A stretch of 64,000 nt of DNA from Sulfurospirillum sp. SCADC (GTDB lineage Bacteria; Campylobacterota; Campylobacteria; Campylobacterales; Sulfurospirillaceae), in the NCBI RefSeq assembly GCF_000743525.1, contig NZ_JQGK01000005.1, positions 1 to 64,000 on the forward strand. Reading direction: 5' to 3'. The position numbers and the translations under genes were made by a program. Positions 8,441 to 17,962 of this stretch are shown piece by piece (the first letter of the stretch is position 1; every line of letters begins with the position of its first letter). A model generated the notes under the pieces. That model was not told the DNA's origin. It was given only the letters and a program-made list of their open reading frames with translations, and did no database searches.

Positions 8441-9031
8441 TTATTTAAAACTTTTGTCTAATACTTTATCAATTAAACCGTATTCACTGGACTCTTCAGC
8501 ACTCATGAAAAAGTCTCTCTCGGTATCTTTAATGATTTTAGGGAGCTTTTGTGAACAATTTTTTGCCAAAATTTCATTGAGTACTTGCTTCATACGTAAA
8601 ATCTCTTTGGCTTGAATTTCAATGTCAGTCGCTTGCCCTTGAGCGCCACCTAAGGGTTGGTGAATCATAATGCGCGCATTTGGCAGTGCATAACGTTTCC
8701 CTTTAGCCCCAGAACTGAGTAAAAATGCTCCCATCGATGCTGCTTGACCGATACAAATGGTGCTGATGTCCGGTCTGACATAATTCATCGTATCATAGAT
8801 GCTAAAACCACTGGTAATAACGCCACCTGGAGAGTTAATGTAAAGATAGATGTCCTTTTCAGGATCTTCCGCTTCAAGGAAGAGGAGTTGCGCTACGATT
8901 GAAGAAGCAACAACATCATTAATCTCACCGCTGAGCATAATGATACGATCTTTTAAAAGACGAGAGTAGATGTCATAGCTTCTCTCACCACGACCCGTTT
9001 TTTCGATAACGACAGGAACATAATAACTCAT
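8441..9031 (-). CDS. clpP: ATP-dependent Clp protease proteolytic subunit
   Basis: ClpP is the serine protease chamber that works with ClpX or ClpA. The 196-residue sequence has the catalytic triad Ser99 ('GQAASMG'), His124 ('MIHQPLGG') and Asp173 ('DTERDFFM'), plus 'INSPGG'. The start ATG overlaps the trigger factor stop codon by one base, so the two are translated together, which makes sense for a chaperone and a protease handling new proteins. Confidence 0.96.
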   Translation of the reverse strand: MSYYVPVVIEKTGRGERSYDIYSRLLKDRIIMLSGEINDVVASSIVAQLLFLEAEDPEKDIYLYINSPGGVITSGFSIYDTMNYVRPDISTICIGQAASMGAFLLSSGAKGKRYALPNARIMIHQPLGGAQGQATDIEIQAKEILRMKQVLNEILAKNCSQKLPKIIKDTERDFFMSAEESSEYGLIDKVLDKSFK

Positions 9032-10329
9032 TATTGACCTTTAGTAAAAAGCTTTGTGAAGAGTCTCTCTTCAATGATAGACATTTTAATCGCTGGAAGA
9101 ACCCCTTGTTTCTCATAGTATTCTAGGTATTCTTTTGGATTTGCACCTTGTTGCATGGCTTCAAAGTAGATCATTTGAAGAACTTCTTGGTCGCTGACAT
9201 TAATCCCTTCTTGTTTGGCTAATTCGTCAACAATGAAGGTAAGTTTAACACTTTTTTCAGACTCTGCTCTAAATTCTTCTCGTTTCTCTTTGATTTTCTC
9301 AGGATTGCCTGCATACTCTTTGATTTCGTCTTCGCTGAGTTTACCAAACACACCACGCATTTGAAGATCAATCTCTTGGTCAACAATGTTTTCTGGTAAA
9401 TCAAGCGCAAGTTTCTCTAAGATATTTTCAACAAATTTAGGTTTGACTTCATCATTGAAAAGTTTTGCGAGTTTTTCATTGCGGATTTCGGTCTCAATTT
9501 GCTCTTCAAGGATAGCTAACGTTGGAGCTTCTACACCTGGAAGTAATTTTTTGATCATCTCTTCACTTGGTGTTTCAGGAACGTCTTTAACTTTAATCTC
9601 TTTTATGGTGACTTTAAAGACCGTTGGTTTACCTGCAAGGTCTTTGTTTCCGTAGGTCTCTGGGAATGTTACTTCAATATCTTTGCTTTTGCTACTGACT
9701 TTGAGCCCGATAATGCCATCTTCAAAACCAGGGATGAATGATCCACTTCCGATTTCAAGGGTATATCCTTCTGCTTTGCCACCTTCAAACGCTACGCCAT
9801 CGATAAAGCCTTCAAAATCAAGCACAACAAAGTCGCCTGATTTAACCGCGCGTTTTTCTTCAACCGTTTTAAGCTCAGCAACCAATGCTAACGTTTTTTC
9901 AAGTCTCTCAGAGATCTCTTTTTTAGTTACTTTGGGCGTTTTGTATTCAGGTACGCACTCTTTGTAGCCTTCAACGACCACCGTTGGTTTAAATGAAAGT
10001 TTCATTACAAGCTCTAAACCACCCTCTTTTTCTTCAAATTTTGAGAAACTTGGCTCTCCGACAACAAGGTCTGCTTTCACATCAAGATCAGCCAAGGCTT
10101 TGGTGTAAAGTTCTCTGAGAACTTCGGTTTGTGCGTCTTCTTTAAGTTGTTTGCCGTAACGTGCTTTAACGATGTGTGCAGGAACCTTCCCTTTTCTAAA
10201 ACCATCCACTTTCATATTGGAAGCAGCAGATGCAATGAGCTTCTCTTCTTTTTTTTGTAAAAGTGCAGGTGAAATAGTCGCTTCAACTGCAGCATTAGCA
10301 CTATTAGTACGGTTAACTTTAATTTGCAT
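9031..10329 (-). CDS. tig: Trigger factor (ribosome-associated chaperone, peptidyl-prolyl isomerase)
   Basis: Trigger factor binds at the ribosome exit tunnel and shields new chains. The 432 residues show the N-terminal ribosome-binding domain with signature '[12 protein letters not shown]', a central FKBP-type isomerase domain (about 150-245, with '[20 protein letters not shown]') and a helical C-terminal chaperone domain. Length is normal. It is the first gene of the minus-strand run, divergent from folE with 128 bases between. Confidence 0.96.
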   Translation of the reverse strand: MQIKVNRTNSANAAVEATISPALLQKKEEKLIASAASNMKVDGFRKGKVPAHIVKARYGKQLKEDAQTEVLRELYTKALADLDVKADLVVGEPSFSKFEEKEGGLELVMKLSFKPTVVVEGYKECVPEYKTPKVTKKEISERLEKTLALVAELKTVEEKRAVKSGDFVVLDFEGFIDGVAFEGGKAEGYTLEIGSGSFIPGFEDGIIGLKVSSKSKDIEVTFPETYGNKDLAGKPTVFKVTIKEIKVKDVPETPSEEMIKKLLPGVEAPTLAILEEQIETEIRNEKLAKLFNDEVKPKFVENILEKLALDLPENIVDQEIDLQMRGVFGKLSEDEIKEYAGNPEKIKEKREEFRAESEKSVKLTFIVDELAKQEGINVSDQEVLQMIYFEAMQQGANPKEYLEYYEKQGVLPAIKMSIIEERLFTKLFTKGQ

Positions 10330-10457
10330 AAAATCCCTTTTCGATATAAAATTTTGCTCAAATATACCAAAAAATTGCTTTTAAGTCGCTTTTTATCCAT
10401 TAAAAAGCAAAAAGCAGATAAAATAACTCGTCTTAATTTTAACAGAAGTGAATCACT

Positions 10458-11033
10458 ATGCAACGAAGAGAAGAGTTCGAACAAGCCGTGAAAACGATGC
10501 TGGAAATTATCGGTGAAAATACCGAGCGTGAAGGGCTTTTAAAGACGCCAGAGCGTGTGTTTAAAGCGTATGAATATATGACGCAAGGCTATGCCCAAAG
10601 TCCCAATGAAGTTCTTGGCGAAGCACTTTTTAATAGCGACAATAACCAAATGGTACTGATTAAAGATATAGAATTTTATTCGATGTGTGAACATCACCTT
10701 TTACCGATTATTGGACGTGCGCATGTTGCCTACATTCCCAATGGAAAAGTCGTTGGACTCTCTAAAATTCCTCGCATGGTGGATATTTTTGCACGTCGTC
10801 TTCAAATTCAAGAACAACTGACCGAACAGATTGCTAAAGCCATCGATGATGTCATCGCGCCTAAAGGTGTCGGTGTTGTTATCCAAGCGCGTCATATGTG
10901 CATGGAGATGCGAGGGGTTGAAAAAACACACTCCAACACCACTACATCAGCACTTCGAGGACTCTTTCTCAAGGCCGATACGCGAAAAGAGTTTTTTGAC
11001 ATCATCAACGCACCGCAGGCAAATCGCTACTAA
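10458..11033 (+). CDS. folE: GTP cyclohydrolase I
   Basis: FolE converts GTP to 7,8-dihydroneopterin triphosphate, the first step of folate synthesis. The 191-residue sequence has the zinc-binding '[19 protein letters not shown]' region and '[11 protein letters not shown]', with Cys and His ligands intact. Its stop overlaps the fliI start by one base (TAATG). The folE-fliI pairing is also known from C. jejuni. Confidence 0.95.
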   Translation: MQRREEFEQAVKTMLEIIGENTEREGLLKTPERVFKAYEYMTQGYAQSPNEVLGEALFNSDNNQMVLIKDIEFYSMCEHHLLPIIGRAHVAYIPNGKVVGLSKIPRMVDIFARRLQIQEQLTEQIAKAIDDVIAPKGVGVVIQARHMCMEMRGVEKTHSNTTTSALRGLFLKADTRKEFFDIINAPQANRY

Positions 11034-12337
11034 TGCCACTCGAACGCCTCAAAAAACAACTTAACGGTAAAAGCCTCTCTCCCATGTTTGGCACTATCAC
11101 CAAAATCAGCTCCACAACCATTGAGGCATGTGGGCTCAGACCCAGTATTGGTGATATTGTCAAAATCGTCTCTTTAGATGGTCATAAAAGTGAGCTTGGC
11201 ATGATCACCGAAGTCGATCGCAACTCCTTTTTTATCTCTCCTTTTGGCTTTATCGAAGGGTTTAAAACAGGCGATAAAGTGTTTATCAGCGAGCAGGGTA
11301 TGATGATTCCTGTGGGCGAAGAGTTACTTGGTCGCGTGGTTGATCCGTTTATTCGTCCCAAGGACGGCAAAGGAACAATAGGTGCAAGTTCACAAGCACC
11401 GATCATGAAAGCGCCACTTGATCCGATGAAAAGAGGGCTCATTAATGAGCCATTTCGTGTAGGCGTCAAGACCATTGATGGACTTTTAACCTGTGGAAAA
11501 GGTCAGAAAATGGGCATTTTTGCAGGAAGTGGTGTGGGTAAATCGACTCTGATGGGTATGATCGTTAAAGGGGCAGAAGCTTCCATTAAAGTCGTCGCAC
11601 TCATTGGGGAGCGTGGACGTGAGGTGCCTGAGTTTATTGAAAAAAACTTAGGTGGTAATCTTGAAAATACCGTGATCGTGGTTGCGACCAGCGATGATTC
11701 GCCTTTGATGCGAAAGTATGGTGCCTTTTCAGCGATGAGCATTGCTGAGTACTTTAAAGACCAAGGACGCGATGTTCTGTTTATGATGGATTCCGTCACA
11801 CGTTTTGCGATGGCACAACGTGAAATTGGTCTGGCTTTGGGTGAGCCACCCACCTCAAAAGGCTATCCACCTTCTGTTTTGGCTCTTTTGCCTCAACTGA
11901 TGGAGCGAGCCGGAAAAGAAGAGGGCAAAGGCTCGATTACAGCGTTCTTTACGGTATTGGTTGAAGGGGATGATCTAAGCGATCCGATTGCCGATCAGTC
12001 TCGAAGTATCTTAGATGGTCACATTGTGCTCAGTCGTGAGCTTACCGATTATGGTATTTATCCGCCGATTAGCATTCAAAACAGTGCTTCAAGGGTTATG
12101 GGCGATGTCATTGATGGGGATCATAAAAAAGCGGCGATGCGTTTTAAACGACTCAATTCCATTTTGAAAGAGAACGAAGTTCTCATCCGCATCGGTGCAT
12201 ACGAAAAAGGCAACGATAAAGAGCTCGATATAGCGATCCATAAAAAAGAGAAAATGAATGGCTTTTTACAGCAAGCGCCCGAAGAGGTTTTTGAATTTGA
12301 CGCAACCATTGCTGAGTTAAAACAGATTATTGCCTAA
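11033..12337 (+). CDS. fliI: Flagellum-specific ATPase FliI
   Basis: FliI is the hexameric ATPase that feeds flagellar proteins into the type III export apparatus at the inner membrane. The 434-residue protein resembles the F1 beta subunit, with Walker A 'GSGVGKSTL' near 165, 'GERGREVPEF' and Walker B 'DVLFMMDSVTR'. No other flagellar genes are nearby, the usual scattered arrangement in Campylobacterota. Translation is coupled to folE. Confidence 0.95.
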   Translation: MPLERLKKQLNGKSLSPMFGTITKISSTTIEACGLRPSIGDIVKIVSLDGHKSELGMITEVDRNSFFISPFGFIEGFKTGDKVFISEQGMMIPVGEELLGRVVDPFIRPKDGKGTIGASSQAPIMKAPLDPMKRGLINEPFRVGVKTIDGLLTCGKGQKMGIFAGSGVGKSTLMGMIVKGAEASIKVVALIGERGREVPEFIEKNLGGNLENTVIVVATSDDSPLMRKYGAFSAMSIAEYFKDQGRDVLFMMDSVTRFAMAQREIGLALGEPPTSKGYPPSVLALLPQLMERAGKEEGKGSITAFFTVLVEGDDLSDPIADQSRSILDGHIVLSRELTDYGIYPPISIQNSASRVMGDVIDGDHKKAAMRFKRLNSILKENEVLIRIGAYEKGNDKELDIAIHKKEKMNGFLQQAPEEVFEFDATIAELKQIIA

Positions 12338-12387
12338 ATTTCTTTAGTATTTTTTAATATAGAAAGTAATAGTATTCAAAAATTAAT

Positions 12388-12406
12388 TAGGATAAACTTT
12401 ATCCTA
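12388..12406. promoter_or_regulatory. Candidate operator upstream of nifS
   Basis: TAGGATAAACTTTATCCTA is a perfect palindrome of two 9-base arms around one central base, 24 bases before the nifS start. Its position suits a repressor, for example an Fe-S-sensing Rrf2-type regulator controlling cluster assembly. The regulator is inferred, not seen. Confidence 0.5.
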
Positions 12407-12411
12407 TATAG

Positions 12412-13620
<1,209 letters not shown>

Positions 13621-13683
13621 GCGAGTTCTTTCAGAACGCTAGACACGCTTTTAAAGCAAAGCTTCAAAAGCTACGTTAACACT

Positions 13684-13706
13684 GGGTTCTCTTTAGCAGA
13701 GAGCCC
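13684..13706 (+). promoter_or_regulatory. Hairpin in the nifS-nifU spacer
   Basis: GGGTTCTCT pairs with AGAGAGCCC around a five-base loop, with one wobble pair. Smaller stems (GCACC/GGTGC) lie directly after it, and a TTACATGTAA copy at 13730. There is no U tract, so this looks like an RNA processing or stabilising element between two co-transcribed genes rather than a terminator. Confidence 0.4.
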
Positions 13707-13759
13707 GCGCACCTTTGGTGCTTTTATGTTTACATGTAAAGATTATAAAGGATAAAAAA

Positions 13760-14749
13760 ATGGCAAAAAATAGTTTAATTGGTGGCTCCATTTGGGAAGA
13801 GTACAGCCAAAAAGTACAAGATTTGATGAACCATCCCCAAAATATGGGTGAATTGACCGAAGAAGATGCAAAAAATATGGGTGGAAAGCTCATTATTGCA
13901 GATTTTGGTGCAGAGAGTTGTGGCGATGCGGTGAGACTTTACTGGATCGTTGATGAAGCAACTGAAGTGATTAAAGCGGCAAAATTTAAGAGTTTTGGTT
14001 GCGGTACGGCGATTGCTAGTTCGGACACGATGGCAGAGCTTTGTATCGGTAAAACGGTTTCTGAAGCGGTTAAAATTACCAACATTGATGTAGAAAAAGC
14101 GATGCGTGATACGCCAGATGTTCCTGCTGTTCCACCTCAAAAAATGCACTGTTCTGTTATGGCATACGATGTTATTAAAGCAGCAGCCGCTTCGTATAAA
14201 GGCGTGGATGCTGCTTCCTTTGAAGATGACATCATCGTGTGTGAATGTGCACGTGTGAGCCTTGGAACGATCAAAGAGGTCATCAAGATCAACAACCTCA
14301 AAACCGTTGAAGAGATCACCAACTACACCAAAGCAGGTGCATTTTGTAAATCCTGTATCAAGCCTGGTGGGCATGAGGCACGTGAGTATTATCTGGTTGA
14401 CATTTTAAGAGACACCAGAGCTGAGATGGAACATGACCATCTGCTTGCGATCTCTAACTCTAAAATTGAAGGCAGCAATACCGTGAACTTTGATGATCTC
14501 ACCATCGTTAAAAAATTCCAACAAATTGAAGCGGTGATCGATGAAAATATTCGCCCGATGCTGGTCATGGATGGCGGTAACCTTGAAATCCTTGACATTA
14601 AAGAGGGTGGCGATGGTATGAGTGATGTCTACATCCGTTATCTTGGCGCATGCAGTGGTTGTGCGAGTAGCTCAACAGGCACCCTTTTTGCGATCGAAGC
14701 GGTTTTACAAGAGAAATTAAGTAAAAATATACGAATATTACCTGTCTGA
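13760..14749 (+). CDS. nifU: Fe-S cluster scaffold protein NifU
   Basis: NifU builds Fe-S clusters with sulfur from NifS. The 329 residues contain three modules: an IscU-like scaffold (1-125, with 'GCGTAIASSD' and 'MHCSVMAYDV'), a central [2Fe-2S] domain with 'CECARVSLGTI' and 'CKSC', and a C-terminal Nfu domain with 'GACSGCASS'. All cysteines needed for each module appear intact. The ATG at 13760 follows AAAGGAT. The gene sits 139 bases after nifS. Confidence 0.94.
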   Translation: MAKNSLIGGSIWEEYSQKVQDLMNHPQNMGELTEEDAKNMGGKLIIADFGAESCGDAVRLYWIVDEATEVIKAAKFKSFGCGTAIASSDTMAELCIGKTVSEAVKITNIDVEKAMRDTPDVPAVPPQKMHCSVMAYDVIKAAAASYKGVDAASFEDDIIVCECARVSLGTIKEVIKINNLKTVEEITNYTKAGAFCKSCIKPGGHEAREYYLVDILRDTRAEMEHDHLLAISNSKIEGSNTVNFDDLTIVKKFQQIEAVIDENIRPMLVMDGGNLEILDIKEGGDGMSDVYIRYLGACSGCASSSTGTLFAIEAVLQEKLSKNIRILPV

Positions 14750-14812
14750 AAAGACTTCAAAGAAGAGACCCCCGCTCTTCTTTGAAATTCTTACATGTAA
14801 TAAGGAAACGAT

Positions 14813-15034
14813 GTGGCAAAAGTCGAATTTTTGGGACCCCTTGGGCGTCCTAGTATTGAAGTGGATATTGCAAATCTCAGTGAACTTAAGACCTTTTTTA
14901 AAGACGATCAAGAACTTCAAGATTGGCTTGCCATCTGTGCAGTTGCGGTGAACGATACGCTCGTTTGCGACCTCAATATCCCCCTCTCCAAAGAAGATAA
15001 AATCTCACTTCTCCCTCCCGTTTGTGGAGGTTGA
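14813..15034 (+). CDS. moaD: Molybdopterin synthase sulfur carrier subunit MoaD
   Basis: MoaD is the ubiquitin-like carrier that donates sulfur for the molybdopterin dithiolene. The 73-residue protein ends in 'PPVCGG', with the essential C-terminal Gly-Gly. It starts with GTG, preceded by AAGGAA; a TTACATGTAA copy lies just before that ribosome site. moaE follows after three bases. Mo- or W-dependent respiratory enzymes would be the users of this cofactor. Confidence 0.9.
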   Translation: MAKVEFLGPLGRPSIEVDIANLSELKTFFKDDQELQDWLAICAVAVNDTLVCDLNIPLSKEDKISLLPPVCGG

Positions 15035-15037
15035 CCT

Positions 15038-15484
15038 ATGTTAGAACTTCACGATGGATCTTTACATGTAAACACTATTTTGGCGGATTGGTATGCCAAA
15101 ATAAGCGATAAAAATTATGGTGCATTCATCCCTTTTGTGGGCATCGTCAGAGATGAAGATGGCATAGAAGGGCTTAGTTTTGACATTTATGAGCCTATTT
15201 TAAACAGCTGGTTTAACGCGTGGCAAGAGAGGGCCAAAGCACAAAATGCGTACTTGCTGATGGCGCACTCACGTGGTGATGTGCCCAATCACACTTCAAG
15301 CTATATCGCCGCAGTGGTTTCTCCCAAACGAAAGGTAGCCCTTACAATGATTAACGATTTTGTTGAAGATTTTAAAGCCAATGCGCCGATTTGGAAGTAC
15401 GACTTGGTGGATGGAAAACGTGTGTATGCTAAAGAGCGCTCGCATGTTTTAAGTGGCTCAGGTCTCCTAAAGGCGGACGTATGA
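15038..15484 (+). CDS. moaE: Molybdopterin synthase catalytic subunit MoaE
   Basis: MoaE with MoaD converts precursor Z to molybdopterin. The 148-residue protein has 'GAFIPFVGIVRD' at the start of the fold, 'AHSRGDVP', and the catalytic tail 'APIWKYDLVDGKRVYAKERS'. It overlaps moeA as ATGA. A TTACATGTAA copy near the N terminus is read as 'SLHVNT'. Confidence 0.93.
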   Translation: MLELHDGSLHVNTILADWYAKISDKNYGAFIPFVGIVRDEDGIEGLSFDIYEPILNSWFNAWQERAKAQNAYLLMAHSRGDVPNHTSSYIAAVVSPKRKVALTMINDFVEDFKANAPIWKYDLVDGKRVYAKERSHVLSGSGLLKADV

Positions 15485-16695
15485 GCCATTCATTTCCTCC
15501 CTTTGATGAGACGCTTAAGGCGCTTGAAAACTCCATTCAAACCGAAATTGGCATTGAAAATATTTTTATCGGTGACGCACTGGGTCGTTTTCTTGCCGTT
15601 GACATCGTGGCGCAGGACAATAACCCAACGCATGCGACCTCTTCGATGGACGGCTATGCCATTCGTTTTGAAGATCAACAATTAGGCTCACTCACCATTA
15701 GCGATTTTATCCCCGCGGGGACTGAAACGCATGGTGTGGTGAACAAAGGTGAGTGTGTGAAAACCTTTACAGGCACCTTGATGAGCGAAGGCAGCGACAC
15801 GCTGATTCCCATCGAAAATGTCGAAGTTAAAGAGGGAAAAATTCACATCACTTCCGCTGTGTCTAAAGGCTTCGCAGTTCGTCCTGTGGGAGAAAACTAT
15901 AAAGCGGGTGAAGTGCTTATCAAAAAAGGCACAAAAATTGGATTTGCTGAAATTGGTGTGATGGCAGAAGTGAGCATGGTGCAAGTCGAAGTTTTTATGA
16001 AACCTCGCGTTGCCATTCTCTCCACGGGCAATGAAATCTTGGACTTTGGCGAGCCAAAAACGTCATTTGCCCAAATTCGCAGTTCCAATCACGTCACCGT
16101 TGAAGCCATTTTACGCCAACTTGGTTGCGAAACAATGCGTTTTAAACTTATCCGAGATGATCGTGATGTGATCGAACAGCAACTCAAACAAGCGCTTATG
16201 TGGAGTGACATCGTCATCACCACGGGTGGTGGAAGTGTTGGGGATTTTGATTATTTGCAAAGCATTCTGACCGATATGAAAATCGAAAATATCATCGACG
16301 GTTCGTACATGAAACCAGGGCGTCATATTCGCGTGGTCAAAACAGGACACAAATACATCTACGCGCTCCCCGGTTTTCCGTATAGCGCATCGGTCTGTAC
16401 CTTTTTGTTCATCGCTCCACTGCTTCGCAAACTGCGCGCACAAACCTTCGCCTTGCCAACGATTAAAGCGTTCATGGGCGAGCTCTATAAAAAACGCTCC
16501 AAATTTGTGGAATTTACCGCCTGCAACCTTCGCTTTGACCAAGGGCAACTCATCGTTGACTTAGAAGGCAAAAAAGAGGGCAGTAGCGCTATCCTCAATA
16601 ATCTATTAGACAATCCTGTACTTTTACGTGTTGAAAAAGATGTGCAAATTATCACTAAAGGCGAAATGGTTGATGTTGTGTTGTTAGAGGTGTAA
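15481..16695 (+). CDS. moeA: Molybdopterin molybdenumtransferase MoeA
   Basis: MoeA inserts molybdate into adenylylated molybdopterin. The 404-residue protein has 'HATSSMDGYA', 'NYKAGEVLIKKGTKI', 'STGNEIL' and 'ITTGGGSVGDFDY', covering the MPT-binding domains. It ends 'MVDVVLLEV'. A diverged copy of that ending lies about 1 kb downstream at 17667, after the toxin-antitoxin insertion. Confidence 0.94.
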   Translation: MSHSFPPFDETLKALENSIQTEIGIENIFIGDALGRFLAVDIVAQDNNPTHATSSMDGYAIRFEDQQLGSLTISDFIPAGTETHGVVNKGECVKTFTGTLMSEGSDTLIPIENVEVKEGKIHITSAVSKGFAVRPVGENYKAGEVLIKKGTKIGFAEIGVMAEVSMVQVEVFMKPRVAILSTGNEILDFGEPKTSFAQIRSSNHVTVEAILRQLGCETMRFKLIRDDRDVIEQQLKQALMWSDIVITTGGGSVGDFDYLQSILTDMKIENIIDGSYMKPGRHIRVVKTGHKYIYALPGFPYSASVCTFLFIAPLLRKLRAQTFALPTIKAFMGELYKKRSKFVEFTACNLRFDQGQLIVDLEGKKEGSSAILNNLLDNPVLLRVEKDVQIITKGEMVDVVLLEV

Positions 16696-16756
16696 ATTAG
16701 TATTTGATAAAAAATTAGATATTTAGTTTAAAAATATATTCAAATAAGGATTTTTT

Positions 16757-17056
16757 ATGTTTCAAAAAATTATAGTTGGAACTATGGCTCTTGTGAGTGT
16801 TACCATTGTTTTCGCTGAACAAGATGTTATTACGAAAACTGGTAACAAAGAAATTCAAGCTGAAAAGCAAAAAATGACAATCTCAAATATTAATACAAAT
16901 AAATATATCCTTGGTAAAGTTGCAGAGGTTGATAAAGACTCTAATAAGACCAATGTATCTTCATCAACATTAAGAAGTTCAGGTAATATAGATACGAGTG
17001 CAATAGGATTGAAAAGTGCAATTGATGAACAAACAAAGAAGCAAATAGATAAATAA
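16757..17056 (+). CDS. Small exported hypothetical protein
   Basis: The 99-residue protein begins with a typical signal peptide, 'MFQKIIVGTMALVSVTIVFA' with likely cleavage after AEQ or FA, followed by a Lys/Asn/Ser/Thr-rich polar tail without cysteines. AAGGAT precedes the ATG. It lies between moeA and a toxin-antitoxin pair inside what looks like an insertion. I do not recognise the family. Export to the periplasm is the only supported statement. Confidence 0.5.
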   Translation: MFQKIIVGTMALVSVTIVFAEQDVITKTGNKEIQAEKQKMTISNINTNKYILGKVAEVDKDSNKTNVSSSTLRSSGNIDTSAIGLKSAIDEQTKKQIDK

Positions 17057-17139
17057 AGTAAACTTGAAAAAATTAGATAGTATTAGAAAAATGCAAAATG
17101 CGTTATAATTGACTACTATCAAACACAAAGGAGATTATC

Positions 17140-17379
17140 GTGCAAATAGCGGTTGATATATCATTGCCACACATTTTAAATCTTATTTCGCAAATGAATC
17201 TCAATGAAATTGAGGAAATTAAAAACAAGATTGTCGAAAAAGAACTTTATTTTAAAAAGTTTAAAAAAGACAGCATTGCAGATGTTCTAAGCGATTTTAA
17301 AAAGGAAAATTATTCGGATGAATTTTTGAAAGACCTTGAAAATGGTTTGAAAAAAAGTTCTGTTTATCATGCACATTAA
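17140..17379 (+). CDS. Antitoxin of a type II toxin-antitoxin pair
   Basis: The 79-residue, Lys/Glu-rich helical protein starts with GTG after AAAGGAG. Its coding sequence overlaps the downstream RelE/ParE-type toxin by 11 bases, the classic order antitoxin then toxin. The N-terminal 'DISLPHILNLISQMNLNEIEEIKNKI' resembles antitoxins that pair with such toxins and lack a clear DNA-binding motif. Identity rests mainly on gene context. Confidence 0.7.
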   Translation: MQIAVDISLPHILNLISQMNLNEIEEIKNKIVEKELYFKKFKKDSIADVLSDFKKENYSDEFLKDLENGLKKSSVYHAH

Positions 17380-17617
17380 ATCTTTAAGGGGTGATTTAGA
17401 AGCGTATCTTAGAGAACATAATCTAACGAAAAAATTTGAAAAAGCAAAAAAACTTTTTGAAAACAACCCCTTTCATCCCTCGTTAAATACAGAACTCCTT
17501 GAACCAAAAGAGAGACTGATTTACTCTTTTAGACTCGATAAAAAATACAGAGCCATTTTTATTTATATAGATACGAGCATGATAGAGATAGTGGTGTTTA
17601 CAAATCACTATAAATAG
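17369..17617 (+). CDS. RelE/ParE-superfamily toxin
   Basis: The 82-residue protein has the superfamily pattern: an N-terminal helix, 'NPFHPSLNTELL', then 'RLIYSFRLDKKYRAIFIYI' and a closing beta strand 'IVVFTNHYK'. This fits YafQ/HigB-like mRNA interferases or ParE-type toxins. The Arg in 'KKYRAIF' and the terminal His are plausible functional residues. It would be neutralised by the protein encoded just upstream. Confidence 0.78.
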   Translation: MHIKSLRGDLEAYLREHNLTKKFEKAKKLFENNPFHPSLNTELLEPKERLIYSFRLDKKYRAIFIYIDTSMIEIVVFTNHYK

Positions 17618-17666
17618 CCATTAAACAATTAAAGACAGAAGCAAATATTTAGAAAATTGAAAAGAT

Positions 17667-17699
17667 AAGATGGTGGATGTGGTATTGTTGGACGTGTAA
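17667..17699 (+). pseudogene. Diverged duplicate of the moeA 3' end
   Basis: These 33 bases align with the last 33 bases of moeA (16663-16695) at 26 positions and encode 'KMVDVVLLDV' plus stop, against 'EMVDVVLLEV' plus stop. An upstream in-frame stop leaves only this fragment. The copy suggests that the DNA between (16696-17666), including the toxin-antitoxin pair, was inserted at the end of moeA and regenerated the gene's end. Confidence 0.5.
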
Positions 17700-17722
17700 A
17701 GTCGGGTGATGCTGGCTCCCCA

Positions 17723-17929
17723 TTGCTCTTCGCAAACCAAATATTTGTAAACATGGCGCATACCAATATTCCAGACTCAATCGAACGTATCGCCGATGCG
17801 TGGTCTGCACATAATAAAAGCGTAGCAATCATCAAGCAAGAGAGCATCTCCTTTTGCACACTCTTTTTTAACGATACCTTGAGCAAAGAAGAGGCGAAGA
17901 GAATCATGCAAGGCGTGCCTCCGCAATAA
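17723..17929 (+). CDS. Small hypothetical protein or gene remnant
   Basis: A 68-codon frame starts with TTG; an ATG inside it at 17753 gives 58 residues. The frame is open upstream to a stop at 17666 with no better start, so it may be the end of a lost gene. The sequence '…NIPDSIERIADAWSAHNKSV…' is compatible with a globular protein. There is no recognisable domain and no good ribosome site. Confidence 0.3.
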   Translation: MLFANQIFVNMAHTNIPDSIERIADAWSAHNKSVAIIKQESISFCTLFFNDTLSKEEAKRIMQGVPPQ

Positions 17930-17962
17930 CGCTCACCTTTTCGTATATTGCGGACTGGCACT

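Noticed and set aside
13621-13759. Terminator separating nifS and nifU into two operons
   Set aside because: The hairpins lack a U tract, and the genes form a known functional pair; a processing element is more likely.
17629-17961. A 110-codon minus-strand frame between the toxin gene and the chemoreceptor pseudogene
   Set aside because: It has no ribosome site and no domain, and it overlaps the moeA-end copy and the plus-strand frame.
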